64,000 bases of DNA from Rehmannia glutinosa. Taxonomy: Eukaryota > Streptophyta > Magnoliopsida > Lamiales > Orobanchaceae. The notes under the pieces are model-generated. The model was not told the DNA's origin. It searched no databases and saw only the letters and a program-made list of their open reading frames with translations. Position 1 is the stretch's first letter. Every line of letters starts with the position of its first letter. The stretch is from assembly GCA_016081115.2 (NCBI GenBank), contig JABTTQ020001775.1:124001-188000 (forward strand), given 5' to 3'. Both the position numbers and the translations under genes were made by a program. This document shows positions 1 to 11,828 of this stretch, piece by piece.

Positions 1-3000
1 ATCCACCAAGGGAACAGTTCCAATGGCCCAAGTTCATCGAAGAAGAAGAGGAACTCCAATGATTTTGATAATGCGAACTTCCTAAAATGGGTGACCTCTC
101 ACGTGATTATTTTCAAAGATGGATGAAGAAAAAAGCGCAAAGATATCCGAGATCTTCAAGTATAAGGAGAAGGAGAGATCAGAGGAAGGCGAGGCACGAG
201 AAGGCCGGAAGAGAGATCCCCTCTCACCGGTACCTGAGTAACATACGCATTCTCACTTCGATATTCTATCGAGAAAGTGATGAGGATCTCGGACCTATTG
301 CGAGCTTATAAAACTTTTGAAATGCCACGGAAGAAGTGCAAATGCAACAAGCATTGCACGAATGGTAAAAGTAATCCTTCATGAGCAAAGATTGATGGAG
401 GGACCTGGAGAGTCCTCCAAAAACACCTTTGTGAAATCGATCCAATGGGAGTGGTTGATCAAATCGCCACCGTTGTTCCGCAACCACTTCTTGCTTTATT
501 GCTTGATTGATGGAATTGAAAGCCTTACTCGGAAGTAAAAAAGAAATAAGGCACAAGATAATGCCAACATTCTACAAATGGCGATGAAACCGGGATAGTG
601 GGGACCCGGTCAAGAGCCAAACCCTATTGAAGGTGTTTTACCACCGCCCCAATGGTGAACAGGAAAATGAGAAATGTGGAAATGAACTAGCCGGGAGCTT
701 GGAGACGAGTGACCCCATTCCAAGTCACTCACTCTTGAAAAAGGAAGCTTTCTTTTTGAAAAGTTTTTACTCCCTACTAATCGGAAAATTGAAGAAATTT
801 TTTGCGCTCAACTTGCTTCTCTTCTGGGACGAAGATTGATACCCCACCCCTTTACTTTTGATTTTGGGTTATTTGTACTTTTATGAACTTTTGATTTAAA
901 ACTCATTTGTGGAGGGGAGGGGGAAACTCCCTCCACCGCGGCAAGGTCGGAGGATGCTTAATTTTGATGATGACTCCACAACGAATCTAGGAGGTGAAGT
1001 GGAGAAAGTACAAACACAAGATGAACAACAAGTTGCCATCAACGAAGCTTGGAATTTTTGACATTTGATACATATATTGTGTAAGGCGATTGAGATGTTC
1101 TCATTTGTAATGACAACATTGACCGAGGTGCCAATCTACTCGCTACGAGGGCTAATGACGCTTTTTGAGCGATGCGTTGATCGAGGCACAAGACGGAACA
1201 ACCCCGGGAGTTAAACACTGGCGATGAAAGTGCGATCCATGGGGTTGAGACTCCAATGGATGCCACCACGATATTTTCAATGATTTTAGAAGACCCTAAG
1301 ACAGTTGTGACACATTGCTTGTCGAAAGGGAGGTCCAAGCCTTGAACAAATTGTAAAAGCTAAAACTTTTAGCTTATGGTTGAGACTAGGGGAGGTAATG
1401 AAGGCCAAGGGAGGTTGAGACCTCCCTTAGATTGTTGTAAAAATTGTTTTGGGTAATGCACAAAACAATTTTTAAAATGTTGTTGAAGTTTTTATTTTAG
1501 AGAACATCCCTCCTACTATCATTGATCCATAAGAAAAGGAGATAAGTGCACTTCATGATTCCCAGGATAATCCCGATGTAACTTTTCCGGGATCGAGAAG
1601 GGGGAAGAAGATTTGAGTCATCCCCGTGTGAGATCCAAAAGACTCGATTGAGGGTGTTCCAAGCCGAGCAAGTCGATCCCAAGACTACTCGTCAAACCTT
1701 TAATTTTGATGATGAGCCACCAATGGAAATCTCATCATCGCCCAATGACGATTTTCGATAATGCCGAGGACCGATCTCACTCAATTGGAGAAACAAAATT
1801 TGAGACCAACAAGATTGTTGAGACAAATGAGGCTTTCATTGTTATTATTCTTGTTGTAAAAAAGTCGGGTCCACTTCACAAAAGACCCCAAATTGTAATA
1901 AATTGAGTCCGCTGCGCGCAGCTCCCAAGCTAGGCAGAAGAAGTTCGACTCCAAAAAGAACTTCACGCGCACCGCTCATCATTGAACAAATCCCGATTGG
2001 CGGTGATGATTCCTTTGTAGAATCATTTCCTTTCTCTCCCCGGAGGTACCCGACCTCCCTTTATTATTGAAGAGTTAGAGAACGAACTCGCGCGCTTTCA
2101 TAGACCAGCTCCTGTCATTCCATCGGTACCATCGTTCGGTGACTATGACTTTTGACGAATCGCTGCGTGGCCATCACCGCAACGGAAGAAACAATCGACG
2201 TTCGCGAGGTGTTCAAGGCATTATTTCTGAAATTGAATGAATGGAGAGGCACCAGGCCTCTATGGACATGAGATTGGACAAAGAGATGCCAACCTCACTC
2301 GAGCGACTTGAGAGGCATAATAATGAATCGGGAATGGTGGCAACAAAGAACAAACAATGTGTGTGGAACAAGCTAGATACTTGTGGGACATTGTTCAACA
2401 AGTGTTGGTATGGCGAAATGAGAATCCGATGCAAAGACGAAATTGAGAGAACACATTGAGCACATGCATGAAGCTCACACGCCGAGATAAAGGCTGCTGC
2501 GTGAGCAAAATAAGAGTGATCTCTGCGTCCTGGAAGAAAATATGGATAGAAAATTCAGCCTTCTCATGGCCGAAATGAAGCTAATTTCAAGAGAGTCCAA
2601 CGCCACTCGCTGTCGAGCCACCAGGGTGACTCCCTCCACCTGCATGATAGATGCTCTCGGTCGAGGTGAAGGAAAACACAAGATGACGCCGACCAGCTGA
2701 GTTAACACTGGGCTTGAATTTCGTGCCGCATACTCCGCAGAAACAATTGACTGGACTTGCGAGAACTCGACTATCGTGAGGCTAGACTTCCGCTTGCAAG
2801 AACATATACTATGTTTCAGGGGTTCCTCTCTCCTTTGATGATGCCAAAAAGGGGGAAGAGGAATACCTTAAAGCGCTAAAGAGATCAAGCCCGAGCAAGT
2901 CGGAAAAACCTTTAATTTTGGAGAGCAATGGAAATCTCATTGTGAAGGGAAAGACAGTGAGAAAGTGTCAAAACAAAAGAAAGGAAAGTCCTGTTGAGGG

Positions 3001-3832
3001 GGAAGAATCGAGAGAAGTGACCTTAATGATTGCACAAACCCCCAACAAGGTCTTGTCACAACCGATATTATCAAAGACAAACTCCCAGTGACTCGCCACT
3101 CCAACACTCCGCTATATCTATGGCCGAAAAGAGAAAAACAATTGAAGCGGGGATGGAGGAAGTGGAAGGAAGGATGGATGCCCGAGTTATGAATATCTTG
3201 AAACAACATGGAGGCATTCCAAAGAGAGACACTTATGCCATCTCGATCTTTGGAACCGAGCCAAGATCGAGTTGATGAATTTAAAACGCCGCATCCGAAG
3301 GATACTTTGCAAACATGTCCATGGCTCAAGCTTGGGACTTGTACTTGGGAAAAGGGTCTCACGCTATGTGAAGAAGAAGACATGGAGCATTAAGAGATGA
3401 TCGCTGCAAGCGTTGATGAATCACTCGCTAGTCACTCAGCTGGGAAGAAGAAGACCCCAGTACAATACACGCCCAGAGGGAGAGGTAGAGAAAGAAGCAG
3501 CAGTGAAGGAAGAGGCTTCAGACCTAGACCTCTGCCCAAAAACATTGAGTACATAGATCCAGGCAAGAAAGGAGGGATCTACTGGGCTGGTCTTGACCAA
3601 GTAGCCAATCTGCAAGTGGCTAAAAACAATCGAGTATGTGAAAAGAATCGAAGAAGAAAATAAAAGACAAACTCAGCTCTGGGAGGAGAGACAAGAGAGA
3701 CTAAGAAGAGATGAAGTCGCCCGGAAGGCATATGAAAAAAGAAGAAGAAGCGGTGGAGATGAGAAAAAGAGAAGAAGAAGCGAGAAGATCTTTGAAGAAG
3801 AAGAAGAAAGAAGGAGACAGCGAAGGAGATGA
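1..3832 (+). pseudogene. Decayed family-1 accessory gene of element A
   Basis: Short reading-frame pieces in several frames match the accessory protein of element C in the same order. Near 270-440 there is an ESDED stretch followed by a MQQA-like segment. Near 1190-1330 a piece corresponds to the VETPMDA region. At 3120-3275 a segment ends in TEPRS, and at 3397-3832 lies the C-terminal signature. That last part is best kept: an arginine/glycine-rich stretch, then EYIDP-KKGGIYWAGL, then a charged coiled coil that ends in a run of Arg. The N-terminal domain is not visible. Several blocks between 290 and 1460 look instead like the 3' internal region of element D (see findings), so the region is a patchwork. 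No translation product is expected. The function of this protein family is unknown to me. Confidence 0.7.
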
Positions 3833-4090
3833 AGTGTTGTTGTCCACCCCTTCATGTATTTTACCTTGTAAATACACTCTATGTAAGTCTTCTGTCATAA
3901 ACAATTGTAAACTCTCTAGTTTTGTGTAGACAAATGTTTGCTCTGATACACCTTGTAAACAGTTGTGTAAAAGAACAAGAATGTTGTGATCAATAAAAGG
4001 ATTGATTCTACGCATACATTCTATGTGAATGCACTATCTGTATGTATCTTTGCTATTTACATTTTGAATGTTTTAAGTTTTGGCATCATC
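3833..4090 (+). other. Non-coding tail between accessory gene and PPT of element A
   Basis: AT-rich sequence with no open frame. The same tail, with related wording such as CTCTGATAC and CTTGTA, occurs in elements F and C between the accessory stop and the polypurine tract. It is probably the 3' untranslated part of the element. Confidence 0.6.
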
Positions 4091-4104
4091 AAAAAGGGGG
4101 AAAT
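4091..4104 (+). other. Polypurine tract of element A
   Basis: AAAAAGGGGGAAAT lies directly before the TG that starts the LTR. In LTR retrotransposons this RNase H-resistant tract primes plus-strand DNA synthesis. The same tract with small changes precedes the LTRs of F, C, D and E. Confidence 0.88.
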
Positions 4105-5670
4105 TGTTGGGAAATTTATTGTTTAGATTTTGATGAATGCCATGTAAAACTTAGAATAGGAAGTTGGCACCCCATTCTTTGTTGTAAACTGCATTGTAAT
4201 AAGTAGGGCTGGTCAAGCTGAGTTAAGTCAGCTATGACTAAACATGCAAAAGACAATGAAGGCTAGAAGGAAGACTCATTTGTAAGACAATTTGAGTATG
4301 GCAAAGAAGAGAAGACAGGGACTCGATCAAGGAGCGGTGAGATGCGGTGAATGAAGTATCGATCAAGTCACCAAATATGACCAAGTCTTCAAGTCAAAGT
4401 GACAGGAGAGTCATCAATGATTGGAAGCTGACTCTAAGTCACCTGGGGAAAACAAGGAAATGCAGTCAAGTCGAGATAACTGAAAAAGATCCGTTGCACA
4501 TAAATCAAGAGAATTACTTAAACAAGTAATATCTCCATGCTACCTTTCTCGAAGTGCTCATCCCGAAGCGTGCAAAAGGAATAAACCAATGGGAAGAACT
4601 ACACCGTGTCGAACTACGAAAAGTCAAGAACATCTTATACGAGGAAGTGGCAAATTCAAGGACTGCAACAAGACAAGCCAACGACCACAAGTGACTTTCA
4701 AAAATAAGCCTATCTCTTCAACGGGCAAATTTTTGAAAGATCACTATAAAAGGCTGAGGAATGACTCTAAGAGAAGGCTACCTGAACCACAAACATTCAA
4801 GAAACTATTAGAATTGTAACTGAAAATATTCTCAAATCATTCAAGATTAATCCTCAGGCCTACACTACGAAGATCATCAATCCAACACTCACCTGTGAAG
4901 GAAAGATAACTTCTATTAGTTGAAGAGGAAATTATTGAAGAAACAAGGGGTCTACATTCTATGAAGGATTGTAGGATGGTTCAAGGTCGAACCAGTCTCA
5001 AGTTTTTGGAGGGCTTCGTGATCAAATCCAAAGAGCTTGAGCAAGTGAGTTTGTAGTAACAAAGGGTTTGCCGCCTGTGAAGAAGCCGAGTCGCACGAGA
5101 AGCCGGTGAGTGATCAAGGCATCTCTCAGATCGAGTCCCAAAGGATCAAGTCGGTTGTGTGATCAAGACTTGTATCTGGACTGTTACCACTTTGTATATT
5201 GATCAATACCTAGTGGATTCCTCCAGGAGTTGGAGAAGAGAGGAGTAGAAGAATTACCCCATCTTCGAACCTCTATAAAAACTTATCGTGTCATCTACAT
5301 TTCAACACTTAAATTCCTGCATTATATTTGTTTAATTTTCTGCTGACATATTTGCTATCCATTAGATAATTTCTAAGTACTAAATCAAGCTTTAAATCTC
5401 TACTAAACCAAACTTAAGGGTGTTAAGTCTTCCAATTTGAAAACAAACCACGGTTGAGTTAATTTAGTCTTAACGGTGAGTTATTCCATCAACTGCTCAG
5501 TTGAGTCTGTTGAGAGACTAACTCTACTAATTAACTAAATTGGCTGTCCACCAAGGACACAGCTGAGTAACATCAACTCTGAACTTTAAAAAGGACTAAA
5601 TCGAAAAAGTTGGTAAGGTTTATTCAACTCCCCCTTCTAAACCTTACACCCACACCCCTTGGGACCTACA
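4105..5670 (+). repeat. 3' LTR of element A
   Basis: The LTR starts TGTTGGGAAA and ends GGGACCTACA, which gives the usual TG...CA ends over 1566 bp. A TATA box (TATAAAAGG) at 4745-4753 marks the likely promoter. The sequence aligns along its whole length with the LTRs of F, B and C, so these form one family or close sister families. It contains no open reading frame of interest. Confidence 0.88.
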
Positions 5671-7594
5671 ACAACGAAGGAAGGCGGGTGAGAAAGCTGC
5701 CTTCACAACATTCACACTAGTTGATGGACCACCCCCTATGGTGCCATCACCATCCCATGACGCTGATAAACCAACTGAAGAATAGACAACTCATGGGGAA
5801 GAAACAACTGATACCAACAATGCTGTTAAGACAACCGAGGGTTAGTCAACTCAGCAGGCTAACACAGCTACAAAGATGCCGAGGACGCTAAAATAGCTGA
5901 GGCACACAGAGCTGAAGAAAACTTAAAGAGAAAGGGTAAAACTCTTTACGCAGAAGGGGGAGAAATTCCCATATTCCCTGAAGATCTTTTTGCAGAGTAC
6001 TTTCCGTTTGTGGTAAAAGTACCTTTGGAGACAGAGTCTGCTGCTGAGAGTAAAAGATATACTATCCACATCCCTGCTGAAGAGATTGAAACTCCAGATG
6101 ATCATACCATTGTGCCGTTTGGTTTTGACTTCTATATTGTATGGCCCGAGAAGCAGTCCATTGAAGCAACCGACTTCCGGAAAGCATTTAAGGCCATCTG
6201 TGCTGAAATTGAGAATATGGAAAGAGGATTTGCAACACTAAACCAGAGGTTGGACAACAAAGATGCTGCGATCACAGGAGATATCTGAGGGACTGTATTA
6301 AGAATCAGGGAATGGACGACACAAACAAAAGCACCCAGGCATGAGCAAGTCACATATTTCAAGTCTCTATTTGCCAAAATGGTGATATGGAGTGATAAAC
6401 CGCCAAGTTTCAGCAGAGACAGAGGGATCACATCTTTAGGATAGACCAGTCGCACAAAACCGATATGGAGTTGCTGAAAGCACAACATAAGGCAGACCTT
6501 CTCAAAACAGAAGCCACCATGAGAACATAAATGATGGTGATGCAGACAAAAATGAATCTGATGGCAGATGAGATGAAGGCTTTGCGATCAGAATTTAGAA
6601 CAACACACTCCGCAAATCATGAGAAGATGGACATGACAAACAAGAAACTTGATCTTATCTTAGGAATATCCTCTCAGCCGATTCTCTCTCTCTTGGTGAT
6701 GATGCTAAAAAGGGGAAAGATAGTAGTAAGGGGGAAGGTAGTGGAAATGAGATGAAGAAACCACCCCTGAAGATTATGCTTGCAAAAAACCCCTCAACTT
6801 GGCTCAGCCACCGCTTTAATCTTGAGCCAGCTGCCCCAAGGCTTGTTAGCTGAAGAGAAAACTGACTTAGCTTTCAAGAAGACAAGAGATGAGATAGAAG
6901 CTGACTTCGCCAAGGTAGAAGAGAAGCAGTATGGCAGGATAGAGAGCTTAAAGGTAATGTACGATTGCCCCCCAGCTGGATTATTGATGGGCTCCCTAGT
7001 AGTGAAGCCCCCTCGGGAGTTAGCTGTCCCTGGTGCAGGATCTGAGCCAAGATCCTTATAGGAATTTCAAACGCTTACATAAAAAGGTTTTTTCAGGGAA
7101 ATGTTTCTACCAGAAGCATGGGACTTGTACTGGCAAAAGGGTTTAGAACTCTGCTAAACAACCAAGAAGCAGCAGACTTCGAGTACTCATCAGACTTCTA
7201 GGGACAACCCGTGCAGTACACTTCCAGAGGAGGAGTAGACTCTAGAAGGGGAAGGGGATGGATTGGTGAAGGTGGAAGAGGAAGAGGTGCTCCACCAGAG
7301 CCAAGGCCTAAAGATGTTCGTTATGTAGATCCCCAAAAGAAAGGGCTGATCTACTGGGCTGGGCTAAATGAACTGTCTAACAGAGAGGTGATAGGAGGAA
7401 TGAGGAGGTAAGGAGAAGGCAAGAGGAAGAAAATGCTAGGCTAGATCATGAATGGAAAGAAAGACAACAGAGGGAAGACTTTGCTACAAAATGAGCCTAC
7501 GAAAAGAATAAGAGAGAGGAGGAAGATAAGAAGAGGAAAAAAAGCAGAAGAGGACAGAAGAAGAGTAGAGGAGGATGCTGAGTAAAGAAGGAAG
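5671..7594 (+). pseudogene. Decayed family-1 accessory gene of element F
   Basis: Pieces in changing frames match the C-terminal two thirds of the accessory protein in C. At 5970-6285 there is a FPEDLFAEYFP start followed by a helix-rich block that ends in LDNKDAA; C has the same block ending in LDNRDAT. At 6531-6680 a KALRSEFR-like heptad-rich segment follows. At 6850-7060 a segment with LAEEKTD ends in GSEPRS. At 7211-7400 lies the RGRG-rich stretch and YVDPQKKGLIYWAGL, and a charged coiled coil runs to about 7590. Stops at about 5785, 5850 and 6287, and several frameshifts, break it. Its product is unrecognised, but the order of blocks is shared by A, B, C and F. Confidence 0.75.
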
Positions 7595-7863
7595 CAACCG
7601 AGGTGTTGAAGATGGCTGAACCCCTTCATGTTGTATTTTTACTTAATAGTAAATACACATATACTTGCAAGTACTCTGTATATGCTCTTATGGATATTAA
7701 TGCTCTGATACCTTGTATAGATTTACATATTTTAAAAGCTTTGTAAAGTGCAAAGAATGATATGTTCAATAAATAACATATTATACACAATCCTTCTTTA
7801 TTTTCTTCACTATTTACCTTGCTATGTTTATTTAAGTTTTGGCATCATCAAAAAGGAGGAAAT

Positions 7864-9345
7864 TGTTGAGAAATTTATTTATAGATTTTGATGATACCAT
7901 GTAAAACTTAGATTAGGAAGTTGGCACCCCAATTCAAATATAATTTAAGTTGTAATAGATTGAGTTCTATGTGCTGAGTCGAAGGCAACCAAGTTGAAGA
8001 TTACAAGACTCGACTGAAGATCAAAGAGAAGACCCAGTTGTATAGAAGCCGAGTAAAGTAAAGTGAAGTTTCAGCCAAGTGACAGAAAAGCTGTCTCAGT
8101 CAGCTGACTGATAGCAAAGTCATTCCAAAATCATTGGAATTGATTGCCAAAGAGGTATGCAGCGGACATAATCAAAGAAAGCTGAAAGAGATTCGCTGTC
8201 AAGCCAAGTCAAGGTTTTTCTGGAAATAGGCATGTGTCAAACTACCAACAATAAAGTTGTTTTGCTGAAAGAGTGCAAAAAGCAACGAGCCAATGGGATG
8301 TACCTGAAATTCTGTAGAGTTTAAGAAAAGGTTGCAGAGCATTAAATTCAAGGTAAGGTCTCCATCAATGCTGCAAGACAAGACAAGCCAACAACCTATG
8401 AAGTGTAGTTTGAATAATATGTCTATCTCTTCAACGGACATATTTTCAAACGTGCACTATAAAAGGATGAGGATTCATTTTGAGAGAATGTTACCTATAT
8501 TACCAAGCTTACAAGCCCACAAGCATTCAAGTAAATAACCTGCAAAATATCTCTCAAGCTTTCAAAGAAAATCCTCAAGCCTAAACTCGAAGAAAATCGA
8601 TCCAACACACTCAGTGAAGGAAAGACAACTTCATCAGTTGTAGAGGAAAAACTTGTTATCAAGAACAAGAGGTCTATTCTCCAAGGTTGAAGGAGGTGTA
8701 GTAAGGTTCCAAATCGAACCAGAGCTTTGAACCAGTTGGAGGGCTAAGTGATCAAGTCCAAAGGTTTGAAAAAAGCTGAAGTAACAGGGCACCGTCTTGT
8801 GAAGAAGCTGAGTCCTAGGAGCAGCTACCTGTGTGATCAAATCTGACTCGGACTGATTACCATTTCATAACCAAATCAAGTTACATTAGTGCATTCCTCT
8901 AGGGGTTGGAGAAGAGTGGATTAGTGGAATTACCCCATCCTCGAACCACTATAATTGCTTGTGTCTATTTACTTTCAGCACACTTACTTTCTTGCATTAT
9001 CTTTACATCTGTTGATTGTTATTGCTAAAGTCTACTGATAATAATCCTGCTAAAACAAGTGTTGAAAAACGTATTTAAAAACTAAGGCTGAAAGTCTTCC
9101 GTTGTTAAAAACCAAGTCAACTGCTACTTTAAAGTGTTAGCTGAAAACAACTAAGTTACATTATCAACAACTCAGTCGAGTCTGTTGAGTGGGTAACTTT
9201 GCTGTGTAAGGTAACTTAGCTGTCCCTCAAGGACTTAGCTGACTTGAGTCAACTTTAAAATTCTTGAAAGGACTAAAAATGAAAATTTGGTAAAGTTTAT
9301 TCAACCCCCCTTCTAAACTTTACATATCACCCATTGGGACCGACA
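7864..9345 (+). repeat. 3' LTR of element F
   Basis: It begins TGTTGAGAAA right after the polypurine tract AAAAAGGAGGAAAT (7850-7863) and ends CCGACA, 1482 bp. TATAAAAGG at 8458-8466 is the likely TATA box. It is the most diverged of the family-1 LTRs here, in line with F being an older insertion. The 270 bases before the polypurine tract are the non-coding 3' tail. Confidence 0.85.
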
Positions 9346-9678
9346 CTTACTCACTAATTCCAAGTCCTCATAATATTTTTCGGCAAACTTATTGATAAAC
9401 GACAATGTATTGGAACAAGTTGGAGCTTGAGATAAAAGAGATTTTTTACCTTTTACCCAGTTCACATTATCTTTGGAAATGGTGGCCCGAAGCTCGACAA
9501 TTTGGGTCTGAAAAAGTTGGGGGTTTTGATTTCCGGCTTGCCCATGAGCCGTATCCTATTGTGTTGCCTGTATTTTGCATTTCACCACCGCAAATTAACG
9601 AGAATTTGAAGAACCCTCTCCAAATCTTCTTCGCTTGGGGTTTGATTTTGGACCGGTGAAATTTTTTCGCGGTGTCAT
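9346..9678 (-). pseudogene. N-terminal fragment of a family-2 accessory gene
   Basis: On the minus strand an ATG at 9678 opens MTPRKNFTGP and a basic KRRR stretch, with an in-frame TAA after 27 codons and a TAG a little further on. The same frame then continues with IVELRA and FINKFAEKYYED. These pieces match, in order, the N-terminus of the accessory ORF of element D (49852 on): a basic start, an IVELRA block and an NKLAEEHYEN block. The fragment is cut at 9345 by the LTR of F. The 117 bases upstream (9679-9795) contain an AACCCTAACCCC...TCTCTC leader-like stretch. It is a relic of another family-2-like element and not a host gene. Confidence 0.6.
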
Positions 9679-9795
9679 ATTTGTGAAATTCTTACAAAAA
9701 CGAGATGATTAGCAACAAGAATCACCAAATTTGGTGGTTTATAGTGAAAAATCAAAAAACAAAATGAGAGAAAAGGGGTTAGGGTTCAAAATTAC

Positions 9796-11789
9796 CTGAG
9801 TACAGTCCCAAAATTTTAAATTTGCAGAGGGGTCCTTTAAGTTTTATTTTCTTGCAATTTAGTCCACCAACTTTTCATTTTTTTGCATTTTTAAGTCCAA
9901 AATTGAAATTTAATCAATTATGCTCGACTTGTCCAAGTTATAAGTCATCCAAAACATGGATTTCAAAGATCATACACATGCATGTCCAATACATACAAGA
10001 ATTCATCAAATAGATCATTAAATTGTACATGTATGTACCTAAAGTTCAATAATTAGCAATTTTGAGCAACACTTGAGAAATTTCATGACTTGATACATAA
10101 AATTGACATGCATTACATAAATTATATATCTCAAGGGCTCATGATCAAAATTCTACATGCATTTTAACAAAAGCACCTAGAAGTTGAAAGAGTTTTTCCA
10201 CCTACCTTAAAATTGGAAAATTGTGAAATAAAAGGATAAATTTCACAACTTTGGATGAGGTCACTTAGGTCAGCCCCTAAGTCAAGAAGTATAAAAAATT
10301 TGGAGTTAGAAAAATGAGAGAAAAATTAAGGAGAAAAAGAAGGAGATAAGAAAATTGGAAAGACTACACTTTACCTTGTGTAGTAGGTGATTTGAAACTA
10401 GTTGAAGCTTCAAATTTGGGATTTTTGGTTCAACTCCAAAATCACCTAAGGTCAGCCCCTATTTCTCAAAAATGAAAAAGGGGTGTTAAAATTTGAAAAA
10501 AAAAATAGGAAGAAGAAGAAAGAAGGGTTCTAGTGTCCAATTCTTACCTTGTAGTCCAATTTCTCTACTAATTATTCTTCAAGTCTTCAAATTTCACCAC
10601 CATGCATGCATGTCTCCAAGTGGTCTTCTAAGTACCTCAAAATCCAAAATATAAACTTAAATTAAAAGGAGAAGGTGATGAGTAGTAAGATTTTAAGTTT
10701 AATTGATGAGTGAAATTTCTTACCTTGAGATAAGGGGGTGTTCGAAATTTTTGTTTTTAAGTAGGAAGATAGTTTGTTTTGATTTAGATGTTTGGAGAAA
10801 GAAAGTGTGTTTGATGTTAGGAAAAAGATGTTCTTGAAGGTTTGAAGGTAGGCTTGAAGATGTGAAGAACTTGTGTTTGAATTTTTGAAGATGTGAAGAA
10901 GTGGTACTTGAAGATATGCAGAACTTATGTTTGAAGGTTTGAAGATGTGAAGAGTTGGTGTTTGAAGATGTGAATGATTTTTAGAGAGAGGTTAGAGAGA
11001 AGGAGGAGAATTTGCTTGAGAATTAAAATGTGTTGGATGAAAAATGAAATTTTTGTGTAAAATTGGCCATATTGGCCGTGTACTAGGGAGAGAGAGAGAG
11101 AGGAATTTTTTTGTTTAATTTGTGTCTTGAATTTTGCTTCTTGATGGGAGACAAAATGCAAGTCAAAGGTATGGGCTTGAGATGGGTTTGAATGGAATGT
11201 TGGGAAGACTCCAACATGTTGGGAAATTTAATAATAAAGAATTTATATATGAGATGATGTGTATAATGTTTTAATTAATGGTATAATTATACACAAGATG
11301 ACTAATATAAGGTGTAAGTGTACAAGAGTTGGATGATATTTCTACTCCAAAAATATCATTATGGCCGTCCACTATAGGGGCAAATTGGTAATTCCATATA
11401 TTTTTTTTGTCCCAAATTTGATGATAATAGTTGAAATATATCAATCTCCAAAATAATTAGTGATTTCCTTGATCACTTATAAGTATCATAATCACTTACA
11501 CTAAATCAAATTCTTAATTCTATAAGGTAAAAGTCTCTAAATAAATAGTCTCTTAAAATTCTAAGGTGACTAATAAATACAATAATAGTAATAACGATCG
11601 ATCAAGTGATCATTAATGCAAAATAGAATTAATAAAGATCATGATCACAAGTAATAAATAAAATGAAATAAAATACAAAATATATATGTTATTAATAATT
11701 ACCCGTCAAAGTGATGCTGTAAAATAGTCGATGAATTACATAGACGACAAAAGGATCAATCATAGTTTGGAAAAATCGGGGGCTTCACA
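9796..11789 (-). repeat. Truncated 3' LTR of element G
   Basis: This stretch is nearly identical to 18393-20326, the U3 side of the 5' LTR of G. The match starts at ACCTGAGTACAG and runs to the LTR start TGTGAAGCCC (minus strand) at 11789. The remaining 2.6 kb of the LTR (R and U5) is missing on this copy, and a foreign fragment follows at 9795. Notable content: a GAGAGAGAGA run near 11088 and many GATGTGAAGA-type imperfect repeats at 10840-10980. Confidence 0.88.
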
Positions 11790-11802
11790 TCCTCCCCTCC
11801 TT
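11790..11802 (-). other. Polypurine tract of element G
   Basis: On the minus strand AAGGAGGGGAGGA directly precedes TGTGAAGCCC. It follows GGGACCAAATTCT, a wording typical of Tekay-type chromoviruses just before the 3' LTR. Confidence 0.88.
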
Positions 11803-11828
11803 AAAAGAATTTGGTCCCAAAATTCTCT

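Larger units (their letters stand above)
1..5670 (+). mobile_element. Element A: 3' part of a Sirevirus-type Ty1/copia retrotransposon
   Basis: The window opens inside this element, so its 5' LTR, gag and pol are not visible. What remains is a decayed accessory gene, a non-coding tail, a polypurine tract and a complete 3' LTR. The order and sequence match elements B and C further along. The DNA directly after the LTR at 5671 is the accessory gene of a related element (F), so A appears to have inserted into F in the same orientation. The matching target duplication would lie left of the window and cannot be checked. Sirevirus assignment is inferred from the better preserved relative B. Confidence 0.85.
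5671..9345 (+). mobile_element. Element F: remainder of a Sirevirus-type element interrupted by A
   Basis: After the LTR of A, a related but clearly diverged element continues: accessory gene remnant, tail, polypurine tract and 3' LTR. Its 5' portion must lie left of the window. F is the host of insertion A, so it is the older of the two. It ends at 9345 against a minus-strand coding fragment of a second retrotransposon family. Confidence 0.8.

Noticed and set aside
9405..9659. 84-codon plus-strand ORF
   Set aside because: It lies opposite the family-2 accessory fragment on the minus strand, which has protein-level matches in D; the plus frame has none.
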